Shown: positions 1 through 7,793 of the stretch, piece by piece | Layout: every line of letters starts with the position of its first letter | How positions within the stretch are numbered: position 1 is the first letter of the stretch | NCBI RefSeq assembly: GCF_017312365.1 | Contig: NZ_BLJI01000005.1 | Coordinates: 62,001-126,000 of the forward strand | Direction of reading: 5' to 3' | DNA: 64,000 nt | Source: Chroococcus sp. FPU101 | GTDB taxonomy: Bacteria; Cyanobacteriota; Cyanobacteriia; Cyanobacteriales; Microcystaceae | The notes under the pieces: generated by a model | The model's database searches: none | What the model was told of the DNA's origin: nothing | Seen by the model: the letters and a program-made list of their open reading frames with translations, nothing else | Made by a program: the position numbers and the translations under genes

Positions 1-2
1 CT

Positions 3-1745
3 TTAGCCATTTTTTTTAGAAAGTTCAACCACAGTTTTGATTGGTTTAAAAACCGATACACAGGCTTGATCGAATTTTTCGTAAAGATCCGATATTTAAT
101 GATGGTGTTGTTTATCGGTGGTTTAATCGGAACATACTTAATTTATGTGGGACTCCCACAAGGTTTTATCCCAGAAGAAGATCAAGGCTATTTACCCGTT
201 ATTGTCGAAGCACCCCCTGGCGTATCTTTAGGCTACACAGCCAAGGTAGGGGAAAAAGTGATTAAAATCGCTCAATCACTGCCAAATAGCGAGAAAAATA
301 TCGAATCAGTCGTAGCATTAACGGGATTTTCCTTTGATGGTGCTAATAGTAACAAAGCCGTAGTTTTCGTCAAACTATCTGAATGGAGTGAACGCCCAGG
401 GGCAGAAAATTCTGCATTTGGTATAATTCAACAGCTTAATCAACGTTTTGCTAGAGAAATTAGTGAGGCTAGAGTTTTTGCGGTGAATGCACCTGCTGTT
501 GATGGTTTGAGTAGTTTCGGCGGTCTTGAAATGTACATTCAAGACAGACAATCGAGAGGGATGGAGGCTTTAATCGATAATACGCGGCGGCTCATGGCGG
601 CGGCTAATCAAAGACCCGAAATTGCCAGAGCTTTTACCACCTTCACGTTCGATAGCCCGATGTTAGAGATTAATATCGATCGCGAAAAAGTTAAAGCGCA
701 AAATGTAGCTTTTAATGAAGTTCTCAGAACAGTACAAACCTACTTTGGTTCCAACTTTGTTAATCAATTTGTGTTGGATGGGCGGCTTTATCGGGTGTTT
801 GTCCAAGCGGATACAGATGAACGCGCTAATCCTCAAGATCTAAATCGGGTCTATGTGCGTTCCTTAAATGGCGGACTGATTCAATTGAGCAATATTGTTA
901 CAGCGACACCAACAACCTATCCGCCGATTTTAACCAATTACAACACCTATCCAGCGATTAAAATCAACGCTACTCCCGCCCCGGGTTTTAGTTCTGGACA
1001 AGCGATTCAAGTGATGGAAGAAGTCGCACAAGAGACATTACAGCCTGGCTTTGGCTTTGAGTGGACTAATACAGCTTATGAAGAAAGAGCCTCAGCAGGT
1101 GCAGCACCGATTGTATTCGGTTTAGCTTTTGTGATGGCGTTCCTCGTTTTGGCCGCTCAGTATGAAAGTTACATCGATCCCCTGATTGTTATGCTGACGG
1201 TTCCGCTATCGATTTTAGGCGCGTTAGGGATGATTTGGTTACGAGCAACCTTTGTCCAAACAAGCGGGATTTGGCCGATTCTCGATAATAATATGTATGC
1301 TCAGGTGGCGTTAGTTATGCTCATTGGTCTAGCAGCTAAAAACGCCATTCTAATCGTAGAATTTGCTAATCAATCTTTAGCACTGGGGATGAGTATTCCC
1401 CAAGCGGCAGTTTATGCAGCAAGTGAACGCTTTCGACCGATTCTGATGACGGCGATTTCTGGATTAGTGGGTTTTGCACCTTTGTTATCTGCGTCTAGTG
1501 TAGGTTCAGTCAGCCGATGGTCACTTGGAACAGCCGTTTTTGGCGGATTGGCTCTAGCAACTGTTTTGAGTATGTTGTTAGTCCCGATTTTGTATATCGT
1601 GATCAAAACTTTTGAACACAATATATTGAATGGCGGAAAAGGTGGTAAACCTCCTCAATCTCGTTCTAAAGAACCACCAAAACCACCCACGCAACCAAAA
1701 GAAAAAGAAATTACAACTCTTAACGTTCCCTTGCAAAATGAGTAA
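3..1745 (+). CDS. RND efflux transporter permease, HAE1/AcrB family (5' partial)
   Basis: This is the C-terminal part of an inner-membrane proton-driven drug/solute pump that would work with a periplasmic adaptor and an outer-membrane channel. The frame is open from base 3 with no start, so the gene begins upstream. The TTG at 66 is internal, because the preceding codons continue the conserved sequence before the transmembrane segment. About 580 residues are visible, roughly the last 55 percent of a typical protein of about 1050 residues. They include the second periplasmic porter/docking region and the final membrane segments, with the motif LIGLAAKNAILIVEFA typical of the family. The tail is lysine/proline-rich and cytoplasmic. 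A possible 30-residue membrane microprotein follows 6 bases after the stop. Family assignment is firm; substrate unknown. Confidence 0.93.
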   Translation, partial: LAIFFRKFNHSFDWFKNRYTGLIEFFVKIRYLMMVLFIGGLIGTYLIYVGLPQGFIPEEDQGYLPVIVEAPPGVSLGYTAKVGEKVIKIAQSLPNSEKNIESVVALTGFSFDGANSNKAVVFVKLSEWSERPGAENSAFGIIQQLNQRFAREISEARVFAVNAPAVDGLSSFGGLEMYIQDRQSRGMEALIDNTRRLMAAANQRPEIARAFTTFTFDSPMLEINIDREKVKAQNVAFNEVLRTVQTYFGSNFVNQFVLDGRLYRVFVQADTDERANPQDLNRVYVRSLNGGLIQLSNIVTATPTTYPPILTNYNTYPAIKINATPAPGFSSGQAIQVMEEVAQETLQPGFGFEWTNTAYEERASAGAAPIVFGLAFVMAFLVLAAQYESYIDPLIVMLTVPLSILGALGMIWLRATFVQTSGIWPILDNNMYAQVALVMLIGLAAKNAILIVEFANQSLALGMSIPQAAVYAASERFRPILMTAISGLVGFAPLLSASSVGSVSRWSLGTAVFGGLALATVLSMLLVPILYIVIKTFEHNILNGGKGGKPPQSRSKEPPKPPTQPKEKEITTLNVPLQNE

Positions 1746-1751
1746 ATAAAT

Positions 1752-1844
1752 ATGTTTAAAAATTGGACATTTGATGATTGGATGAATCACATTCTTTTTA
1801 CTCTAACTGTGGTGTTACTGGTTTACTCATTTGTATTTCTCTAA
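1752..1844 (+). CDS. putative 30-residue single-span membrane microprotein
   Basis: This short frame starts with ATG 6 bases after the RND pump stop. It encodes MFKNWTFDDWMNH followed by a hydrophobic stretch (ILFTLTVVLLVYSFVFL) and a stop. The amphipathic aromatic N-terminus followed by one membrane span is the architecture of real bacterial membrane microproteins. E. coli AcrZ is a small single-span partner of AcrB, so a pump-associated role is conceivable, but that is inference and there is no sequence identity claim. No strong Shine-Dalgarno sequence precedes it; translational coupling to the pump gene would be needed. It could be chance. Confidence 0.35.
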   Translation: MFKNWTFDDWMNHILFTLTVVLLVYSFVFL

Positions 1845-1927
1845 GCAAAATGCTACAAATTGTAAGAATTTAAGTTCGTTTATGACAAAATTGTGATAAT
1901 GAAAATACACTTTTGGGTAAAAATGTC

Positions 1928-2149
1928 ATGAATTTAAAAGTTGCTCTTTTTTCGGGAGTAGTTGCGGCATTGATTGGGGCGATGATTGGTATTGCTTTAG
2001 CCCATATTTCACAAAGGGAATTAAGAAAACACGTGATCGTCGTTGGGGGTGCCTCTCTGGGTTTTGTTGTAGGTGCAACGTCATCAATGATGATGCAGCA
2101 AAAACAAGAAAATGCTGACGATTATAGTGATACTGATCGATTGAAATAA
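1928..2149 (+). CDS. small hypothetical membrane protein
   Basis: It encodes 73 residues from the ATG at 1928. A TTG at 1913 would add five residues but is less likely. Two hydrophobic glycine/alanine-rich helices (about residues 5-27 and 38-58) are separated by a short charged loop containing SQRELRKH. The C-terminus is polar and acidic. This suggests a two-span inner-membrane or thylakoid protein. I do not recognise a named family. It stands alone between the pump region and the TM2 gene. Confidence 0.55.
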   Translation: MNLKVALFSGVVAALIGAMIGIALAHISQRELRKHVIVVGGASLGFVVGATSSMMMQQKQENADDYSDTDRLK

Positions 2150-2296
2150 TTTAATACTACTCAAAAATTCATCAGTCTTAGGCACGGGAACTAGATTCAC
2201 TTTTTTTAGTCAATCTGATTAGACACTCTTTGCTAAATTAAGAAAAGTTTGATCAGTGAACGATTAACTAATCAATAAGAATGAATCATTAGATAG

Positions 2297-2710
2297 ATGG
2301 CGACTTTAACAGATTTAATGAATTTACCAAAAAGTCGAAAAGTAGCGATCGTTATTGCTTTACTGGGTACCGTTTTATCGCTGCCGTTTCCGATTGCGGG
2401 TTTACATAAATTCTATTTAGGTCAACCCGTGTGGGGTATTATCTACTTATTATTATGGCAAACGCCGATCCCTCGGATTGCCTGTGCGATCGATGTTGTC
2501 CTCTATTTGATTCAAGATTCAGAACAATTCGCTCAAAAATTCAATCTGAGTTTACCCACTACTCATCGAACCACAGCAATTGAACCGAGTTATCAAATCG
2601 GCTCAATTGCCCAAGCAATGCGAGAATTAGATCAATTGCGATTAGATGGACTCATTTCAGAATACGAATTTGAACAAAAACGTCGTCATATTCTTGACAA
2701 AATAAGTTAA
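2297..2710 (+). CDS. TM2 domain-containing membrane protein
   Basis: It encodes 137 residues. The N-terminal half has the TM2 pattern: two hydrophobic helices around a short turn with the G-L-H-K-F-Y-L-G core (about residues 35-42) and a following aspartate (CAIDVVLY). After a linker, the last 30 residues (LDQLRLDGLISEYEFEQKR) resemble a SHOCT-like short helical oligomerisation module. The function of TM2 proteins in bacteria is not established. The helix-hairpin-helix gene starts 6 bases downstream, so the two are probably co-transcribed. Confidence 0.8.
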   Translation: MATLTDLMNLPKSRKVAIVIALLGTVLSLPFPIAGLHKFYLGQPVWGIIYLLLWQTPIPRIACAIDVVLYLIQDSEQFAQKFNLSLPTTHRTTAIEPSYQIGSIAQAMRELDQLRLDGLISEYEFEQKRRHILDKIS

Positions 2711-2716
2711 ATATGT

Positions 2717-3232
2717 ATGGGCTGGTTGACTCAAAGAACGCTACAACAGAAAATTATTAATGATCCTTATTATCGATTTCAAACCTTTGAAGAAATTGCG
2801 ATCGCAGCCACATTAGGAATCAAAATCAACGTCAATCAAGCAAACGTCGATGATTGGCTTAGATTACCTGGAATATCTATCCATCAAGCTAAAATGCTCG
2901 TCCAATTAATCAGTAACGGGGTAGAAATACTATCGATTGAAGATCTATCAGCCGCCTTAAATCTTTCTCTTCAACGTCTCAAACCATTAGAACCCATTCT
3001 AGAATTTAATTATTATCATTCCGAAAGTTTCTTGACTCCAATAAGACTCAACCCGAATACCGCTACCCTTGAACAGTTATTAGACATTCCTTTAGTTACG
3101 CCGCGACTTGCCGAAAAAATCATCATTCAACGTCAAGAATACGGAAAATATCAAAACTTAGTTGACTTTCAACAGCGTTTAGAATTAGATGGTCAAATGA
3201 TGTCCCAACTGATGCACTATCTCCAGTTTTAG
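2717..3232 (+). CDS. ComEA-like helix-hairpin-helix protein
   Basis: It encodes 171 residues with two helix-hairpin-helix units. One lies around residues 36-60 (VNQANVDDWLRLPGIS) and one around 111-150 (LNPNTATLEQLLDIPLV). Such motifs bind the DNA backbone non-specifically. Unlike ComEA of competence systems there is no N-terminal membrane anchor or signal peptide, so a cytoplasmic role is more likely. It sits 6 bases after the TM2 gene and just before the SRPBCC reading frame, suggesting one operon. Role unknown beyond probable nucleic-acid binding. Confidence 0.75.
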   Translation: MGWLTQRTLQQKIINDPYYRFQTFEEIAIAATLGIKINVNQANVDDWLRLPGISIHQAKMLVQLISNGVEILSIEDLSAALNLSLQRLKPLEPILEFNYYHSESFLTPIRLNPNTATLEQLLDIPLVTPRLAEKIIIQRQEYGKYQNLVDFQQRLELDGQMMSQLMHYLQF

Positions 3233-3236
3233 AATT

Positions 3237-3685
3237 ATGCTACGTTTTGAATTATCGAGTCTGATTAATGCACCAGTGGAAACCGTTTGGAAATTTCACG
3301 AAAGATCAGATATTCTGCAAATACTGACCCCACCTTGGCAACCAGTAGAAATCATCCGTAGAGAGGGAGGTCTAGGAGTTGGGGCGATTTCAGAATTTCG
3401 GCTTTGGATAGGTTTTATTCCGTTCGTTGGGTAGCCCGTCATACTGAGTGTATCGCCTATCAACTATTTGTCGATCAACAAATTGAAGGCCCTATGCAGT
3501 CTTGGACACATCGCCATCAGTTTCAAACCGAAAACGGACAGACCCGCTTAACCGATATAATAGAATATGAACTCATCGGCAGCGAGATTACAGAATCTTT
3601 ACTTCATTGGTGGGTTAATTCTCGTTTAGAAGATATGTTTCGCTATCGTCATCAAGTAACTCAACAAGAATGCGAACAAAAATAA
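3237..3685 (+). pseudogene. SRPBCC (START-like) family protein, disrupted by a -1 frameshift
   Basis: Two overlapping frames make one protein of about 149 residues. The first (3237-3434) begins MLRFELSSLINAPVETVW, typical of SRPBCC ligand-binding folds, and runs to EFRLWIGFIP before reading into a stop at 3432. The second frame continues with VRWVARHTEC and ends at 3685. Restoring one base in the run attccgttcg near 3418-3424 (for example ccg to ccgg) joins them as IPVRWVARHTE, so one base appears missing. This is either a real recent inactivation or a sequencing error. The rest of the downstream frame is intact and well preserved (GPMQSWTHRHQF, RLEDMFRYRHQVT), which favours a recent event or an error. 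The gene follows the helix-hairpin-helix gene by 4 bases. Confidence 0.8.
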
Positions 3686-3829
3686 GACAATATCTTAATT
3701 ATTATTCGCAGAGAGTGAGTACATTAACTGATATAAGTAGAAAGATAGGTAGATAGTAGCATCGCCTCATAAAACGAGAAGTAGTTTTAAAATTTTCTTG
3801 TTATTTTTGCTGTATTAGGAGAGTTAAAC

Positions 3830-5710
3830 ATGAGTAACGAAATTATATACGAAGGCATAGGAGCAGTTGCAACATTTATTGGATTTGCGGCTATTCTACG
3901 CAATAGAAACAAAAAAATAACAGGAAATGATTCTCAAAATCAAACTAATCAAGTAGCTTGGATTGAAGAAAAAAAACAACTACAAGGAATTGTTAAACAA
4001 CTTGAATTTAACTTAAATCAAGCCCAAGAAACCGCTACAGACTTAGAACAAGATAAAATTAGGCTTGCTCAAGATTTGGACGACGTACAGCAAGAAATTA
4101 TTAGTTTTAATACACAACTTCATCGTTTAGAAGAAGATAAAAAGCAATTATTACAACAACTGGATGAAACTGCGAATCAGACCAAATTGCAAAAATCTGA
4201 TTTAGACAAAGAACTTAACACAACACAAAGTAAACTAACAACCTTAGAAGCCAATTTACAGAAAGTACAACAAGAAAAAATCGATTTAGTTAATCAAGTT
4301 AGTCAATTAACTGTCATTCAAGCTCAAATCAAAGAATTAGAGCGTTCAAAATCTGATGCTTCTAAACAACTTGTCACAGCACAAAGTCAAGTGACAAATC
4401 TGGAAATCAATTTACAGAAAGTACAACAAGAAAAAACTGATTTAGCCAATCAAGTTAACCAATTAAATGCTATACAAGCACAGATTAAAGAATTAGAACA
4501 GCAAAAATCTGATGTTTTTCAACAGCTTGCCACAGCACAAAATCAAGTGTCAACTCTAGAAACGAATTTACAGGAAGTACAACAAGAAAAAAACGATTTA
4601 GCAACTCAGCTTAAAGAATTAGAACAACAAAAAATTAGTTCTTCTCAGAAATTAGAAGATTTACAAACAGAGAATAAATCTTTACAAACTCAATTAAAAG
4701 ATTTACAACAACTCCAAACAAAATTAGAAAATCAAATTGCTTCCTCAAGTAATTTACCAAGTCAAATTCAAGAACTCGAACAAGAAAAAACTGAATTAAC
4801 CCAACATTTAAACTCAGTACAAGAAAAAGTTAAAACTCTTGAAATAGAAGCACAAGAACTGCAAAAAGTCAATCAAGGTTTAGAAACAAGATTAGCGAAT
4901 ATTAATGCTGTACAAAATCAAATTGAGGAACTCGAACAGCAAAAAGCAGAACTTAATACACAGCTAAAAACCGTTACAGCAAAAACTCAAGATTTAGAAA
5001 ATCAACTTCAAGAATTTCAGCAGCACAATTCAAGTTTAAAGTCTAACTTGTCGATGGCTCAAACTCAAATTAATGAATTACAAAATCAAGTTAAAGCATT
5101 AGAAACGCCAGTTATTTCCGAAGAAAAACCAAGCAATTTAGAAGAAATTGCCTCAGAAACAGTAACAGAAAGTTCCGACGATGACGAAACAATTGAAGCT
5201 GAAATAGTTTCAGAAGACATTCAACCGACTGAAACAGAAACTGTAGAAATGGTTCAACCCATTGAAACAGAGGAAGTTACAGAATCAGAACCAAATCCTG
5301 TCACCGTAGCAGAAGACATTCAACCGACTGAAACAGAAACTGTAGAAACGGTTCAACCCATTGAAACAGAAGAAGTTACAGAACCAGAACCAAATCCTGT
5401 CACCGTAGCAGAAGACACTCAACCGATTGAAAAAACCGAGAAAACTGCGGAAGTCAAAAATGAGTCCGAAGAAATCTCATTATCGGGTAAAAATGTTGTT
5501 TTGTTGGGAACATTGACTAAATTAAACAAAGAACAAGTTAAAGAGATTATTCAAAAAGCAGGGGGACAAATGAATAGTTCACCTAGTTCAACCACAGATT
5601 ATGTAATCGTTGGTAAATCGCCTGGTGATAAATTGAAAAAAGCTCAAAAAATGGGATTAACAATTTGGTCAGAATCCAAATTTTTAGAAATAGTAGACTC
5701 TTTAAATTAA
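3830..5710 (+). CDS. membrane-anchored coiled-coil protein with C-terminal BRCT domain
   Basis: It encodes 626 residues, preceded by a good Shine-Dalgarno (aggaga, 8 bases before ATG). Residues 1-25 form one hydrophobic span followed by RNRNKK, which would place the remainder in the cytoplasm. Residues about 45-430 are a Q/E/K/L-rich coiled coil with a 52-residue tandem repeat. Residues about 430-545 are acidic and threonine/glutamate-rich with a 33-residue tandem repeat. Residues 549-626 are a BRCT domain of the DNA-ligase LigA type (LSGKNVVLLGTL, IIQKAGGQMNSS, DYVIVGKSPGDKLKKA, ending with a tryptophan-containing helix). BRCT domains bind DNA ends or protein partners. The combination resembles a tether between membrane and DNA or a partner protein, which is inference. 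No recognised operon partner. Confidence 0.8.
   Translation: MSNEIIYEGIGAVATFIGFAAILRNRNKKITGNDSQNQTNQVAWIEEKKQLQGIVKQLEFNLNQAQETATDLEQDKIRLAQDLDDVQQEIISFNTQLHRLEEDKKQLLQQLDETANQTKLQKSDLDKELNTTQSKLTTLEANLQKVQQEKIDLVNQVSQLTVIQAQIKELERSKSDASKQLVTAQSQVTNLEINLQKVQQEKTDLANQVNQLNAIQAQIKELEQQKSDVFQQLATAQNQVSTLETNLQEVQQEKNDLATQLKELEQQKISSSQKLEDLQTENKSLQTQLKDLQQLQTKLENQIASSSNLPSQIQELEQEKTELTQHLNSVQEKVKTLEIEAQELQKVNQGLETRLANINAVQNQIEELEQQKAELNTQLKTVTAKTQDLENQLQEFQQHNSSLKSNLSMAQTQINELQNQVKALETPVISEEKPSNLEEIASETVTESSDDDETIEAEIVSEDIQPTETETVEMVQPIETEEVTESEPNPVTVAEDIQPTETETVETVQPIETEEVTEPEPNPVTVAEDTQPIEKTEKTAEVKNESEEISLSGKNVVLLGTLTKLNKEQVKEIIQKAGGQMNSSPSSTTDYVIVGKSPGDKLKKAQKMGLTIWSESKFLEIVDSLN
4230..4630 (+). 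repeat. 156-bp in-frame tandem repeats in the coiled-coil gene
   Basis: The segment gaaagtacaacaagaaaaaa recurs at 4261 and 4417 and, slightly diverged, at 4573, an exact 156-base spacing (52 codons). The repeat encodes units beginning LEANLQKVQQEK and containing IQAQIKELE. It probably arose by unequal duplication and makes the coiled-coil length likely to vary between strains. Confidence 0.8.
5213..5440 (+). repeat. 99-bp in-frame tandem repeats in the acidic linker
   Basis: Near-identical copies start at 5213 and 5312, with a partial third at 5411. The period is 99 bases (33 codons). The unit encodes EDIQPTETETVE followed by VQPIETEEVTE and PNPVTVA. The copies differ by only a few bases, indicating recent duplication. 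Confidence 0.9.
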
Positions 5711-5726
5711 TTAAATCTAAATGTAG

Positions 5727-5755
5727 GGGTTTGGTTGCCAAACCCTCATTTTTTA
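5727..5755 (+). terminator. intrinsic terminator after the BRCT gene
   Basis: An 8-bp stem GGGTTTGG (5727-5734) pairs with CCAAACCC (5738-5745) around a TTG loop, followed by a T-rich run from 5749. It lies 16 bases after the BRCT gene stop, in the gap to the convergent flavoprotein gene. Confidence 0.75.
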
Positions 5756-6796
5756 TAGTAATAAATTTCTGATCACCTTATCAGCCGCTGTAAAACCTGA
5801 ATGTAGCGCACTTTCTACTAAATTTCCGCCGCACCAATCCCCACAACAAACGATAGGTAAAGGCTCAGTCGTTACTAAACAAGGAACTGATAAAGAAGAT
5901 AGCGGTAAAGCATATCGCCAGCGATGAACTTGAAACCACAAAGGAGAATTTAATTCAGGAAATAAAAGTTGTGACGCACTATCTAATAAATGTTGTCCTG
6001 CAATCTCTAAATTAGAAATATCTAGATAAGTTTGAGCAAAAGAAGCCGTACTATGAAAAATAACAATAGGTAGCTCAGAATTAGTTTGTTTACTACTTTC
6101 TAAACACACCCAAGATACATCAGGATTTTGAGCAATTCTTAAACCTTGCCATTGAGCTAAATCAAAGGGGTTTTGAGTATCATAACCTGCCATCACAGCT
6201 AAACAAGGATCAAACTCAACAGAAGCTAGATCATGTAAAAATGAGGGTGGCAGATTTTTAAGAGTAGATGCTTCAAGTAACATCAAAGCTTGGGGTGCAG
6301 GAATCGCTAAAACAACAATTTTAGCCTCAACAACATGGGGAGAGTTGGTATCTGTTTCTAAGTTTAGTTGCCAAGTTTGAGACGGCGTAAGTGTTAGCTT
6401 AAAGACTCGACAAGATCGCCAAATCTCTAAATCAGTTGCCAGAAATTTAGCGATCGCATTAATTCCCGTAGCAGAAACATAAGCCGAATTTGTACTATAA
6501 GATTGAATTTCACCAGAAGGAGATAATTGATAAATCTCATCAAGCCAAGGATGACAGATATTTTGTTGACAAAGATTTTGTACTAATTGCTCAGTCAAAT
6601 TTCCTTGAATTGAGAGATAAGGTAAACCATGATCCGCCCAAGTATCCTGTAAACGTCGTGTTGCAACTCGCCCTCCTACTCCGCGTGATTTTTCTAAAAT
6701 TACCACACCAAAACCTAAATCTTGTAGCCGTTTGGCACAGGTTAGCCCCGCAAGGCCCGCACCTACGATCGCGATATCATATACTTGGTTCGTCAT
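5753..6796 (-). CDS. NAD(P)/FAD-dependent oxidoreductase, renalase/amine-oxidase-like
   Basis: It encodes 347 residues. The N-terminus has the dinucleotide-binding motif DIAIVGAGLAGLTCAKRL, then the ILEKSRGVGGR motif typical of renalase-like flavoproteins. Near the C-terminus, CCGDWCGGNLVESALHSG is the second FAD-contacting motif found in this family. It is soluble with no signal peptide. The substrate is unknown; relatives oxidise reduced-nicotinamide isomers or amines. It is convergent with the BRCT gene and divergent from the YaaW-like gene. Confidence 0.85.
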   Translation of the reverse strand: MTNQVYDIAIVGAGLAGLTCAKRLQDLGFGVVILEKSRGVGGRVATRRLQDTWADHGLPYLSIQGNLTEQLVQNLCQQNICHPWLDEIYQLSPSGEIQSYSTNSAYVSATGINAIAKFLATDLEIWRSCRVFKLTLTPSQTWQLNLETDTNSPHVVEAKIVVLAIPAPQALMLLEASTLKNLPPSFLHDLASVEFDPCLAVMAGYDTQNPFDLAQWQGLRIAQNPDVSWVCLESSKQTNSELPIVIFHSTASFAQTYLDISNLEIAGQHLLDSASQLLFPELNSPLWFQVHRWRYALPLSSLSVPCLVTTEPLPIVCCGDWCGGNLVESALHSGFTAADKVIRNLLL

Positions 6797-6905
6797 TCAA
6801 TCACCTTAAATGTCAATTAAATCTGATAATTGCTTGGATAAAAGCTACGCAATCTTAAACCACTAATATTAGAATAGTTGAGAGAAACTAAAAAGGTTTG
6901 GGGTT

Positions 6906-7757
6906 GTGGAGGAAAAAAAATTGGATGAACTCAGGTCTGTTTTAGAGTTAGCCACAGAAGAAGAACTACAACAGCTAACTCAACTGTTATTTAGCCGTCG
7001 CTTTAATCCCCTAGATTACCTACAAACACCTGATCCGATTGAAGTACAAAGTCAAGGATGGGATGCTTGGCTAGATGCGATTGAAAAACGTTTCCGTTAT
7101 CTGGCAGCAGATGGCATAACGGTTTTAAAAGGAAAAACAGCAGCCGTTAGTTATCGACAAGCTTTAATTAGAGTCTGTCATTATCTAAAAATTCCTTACT
7201 CTAATCAAATGCCCACTACAGATATCGAAGCCGAAATCTTTCTTAACTTAATTGGTAAAGCTTGGAAACGGTTGCCCGCATCTGAACAACAAAGCCTTTC
7301 AGTCAAAATTCAACGTTCATTAGCTGAATCTAATTTACCTGAACCCTTACCCGTTCAATTGCAACATAACCCCGTCAATGTGGTTCTTAAAGGTAGTAGT
7401 GCTTTTGCTGTTAACTCGATACTGAAACCCTTGATTCTCAAAAGTACAGCCGAACAATTTGCCCTACACTTTGCCCGTTATCAAGCCGCCCAAACCGCCT
7501 TACTGGGTGGTAGTACAAGGGCCGCCAGTCAATTAGCCATCAACACCGCAGAACGCGGCATGATGATGACGGCAGCGCGTTATGGTACAGTTCGGACAAT
7601 CTTTAGTTTTGTGGGGCCAGTTTTGTGGGGCTGGTTTATCGCCGATGTCGGTTGGAAAGCCATTTCAACCAACTATAGCCGAATTATTCCTGCCATTTTT
7701 GCCTTAGCTCAAATTCGCCTGACTCGCTCTGAGGAGGAATGCTGGGAGCCTGTATAA
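6906..7757 (+). CDS. YaaW family protein
   Basis: It encodes 283 residues and starts with GTG at 6906. The N-terminal two thirds are soluble and helical (LRSVLELATEEELQQLTQLLF at the start, suggesting a small helical recognition module). The C-terminal third is small-residue-rich (AAQTALLGGSTRAASQLA) followed by a hydrophobic stretch FSFVGPVLWGWFIADVGW. This overall plan matches the YaaW/UPF0174 family, whose function is not known. The O-antigen-ligase-like gene follows after 36 bases, so co-transcription is likely. Confidence 0.6.
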   Translation: MEEKKLDELRSVLELATEEELQQLTQLLFSRRFNPLDYLQTPDPIEVQSQGWDAWLDAIEKRFRYLAADGITVLKGKTAAVSYRQALIRVCHYLKIPYSNQMPTTDIEAEIFLNLIGKAWKRLPASEQQSLSVKIQRSLAESNLPEPLPVQLQHNPVNVVLKGSSAFAVNSILKPLILKSTAEQFALHFARYQAAQTALLGGSTRAASQLAINTAERGMMMTAARYGTVRTIFSFVGPVLWGWFIADVGWKAISTNYSRIIPAIFALAQIRLTRSEEECWEPV

Positions 7758-7793
7758 TAAGCAAAGTCAAAAAGAGACTAGGGGCTTGCCTTT

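Noticed and set aside
66-1745. TTG at 66 as the true start of the RND gene
   Set aside because: The frame stays open to base 3 with family-like sequence, and over 400 residues of the family's N-terminus are missing, so the gene is truncated by the window edge.
4230-4630. Possible CRISPR-like repeat array
   Set aside because: The repeats are in frame, contiguous without spacers, and encode a coiled coil.
6490-6858. 122-residue plus-strand frame
   Set aside because: It is antisense to the renalase-like flavoprotein, which has clear FAD motifs.
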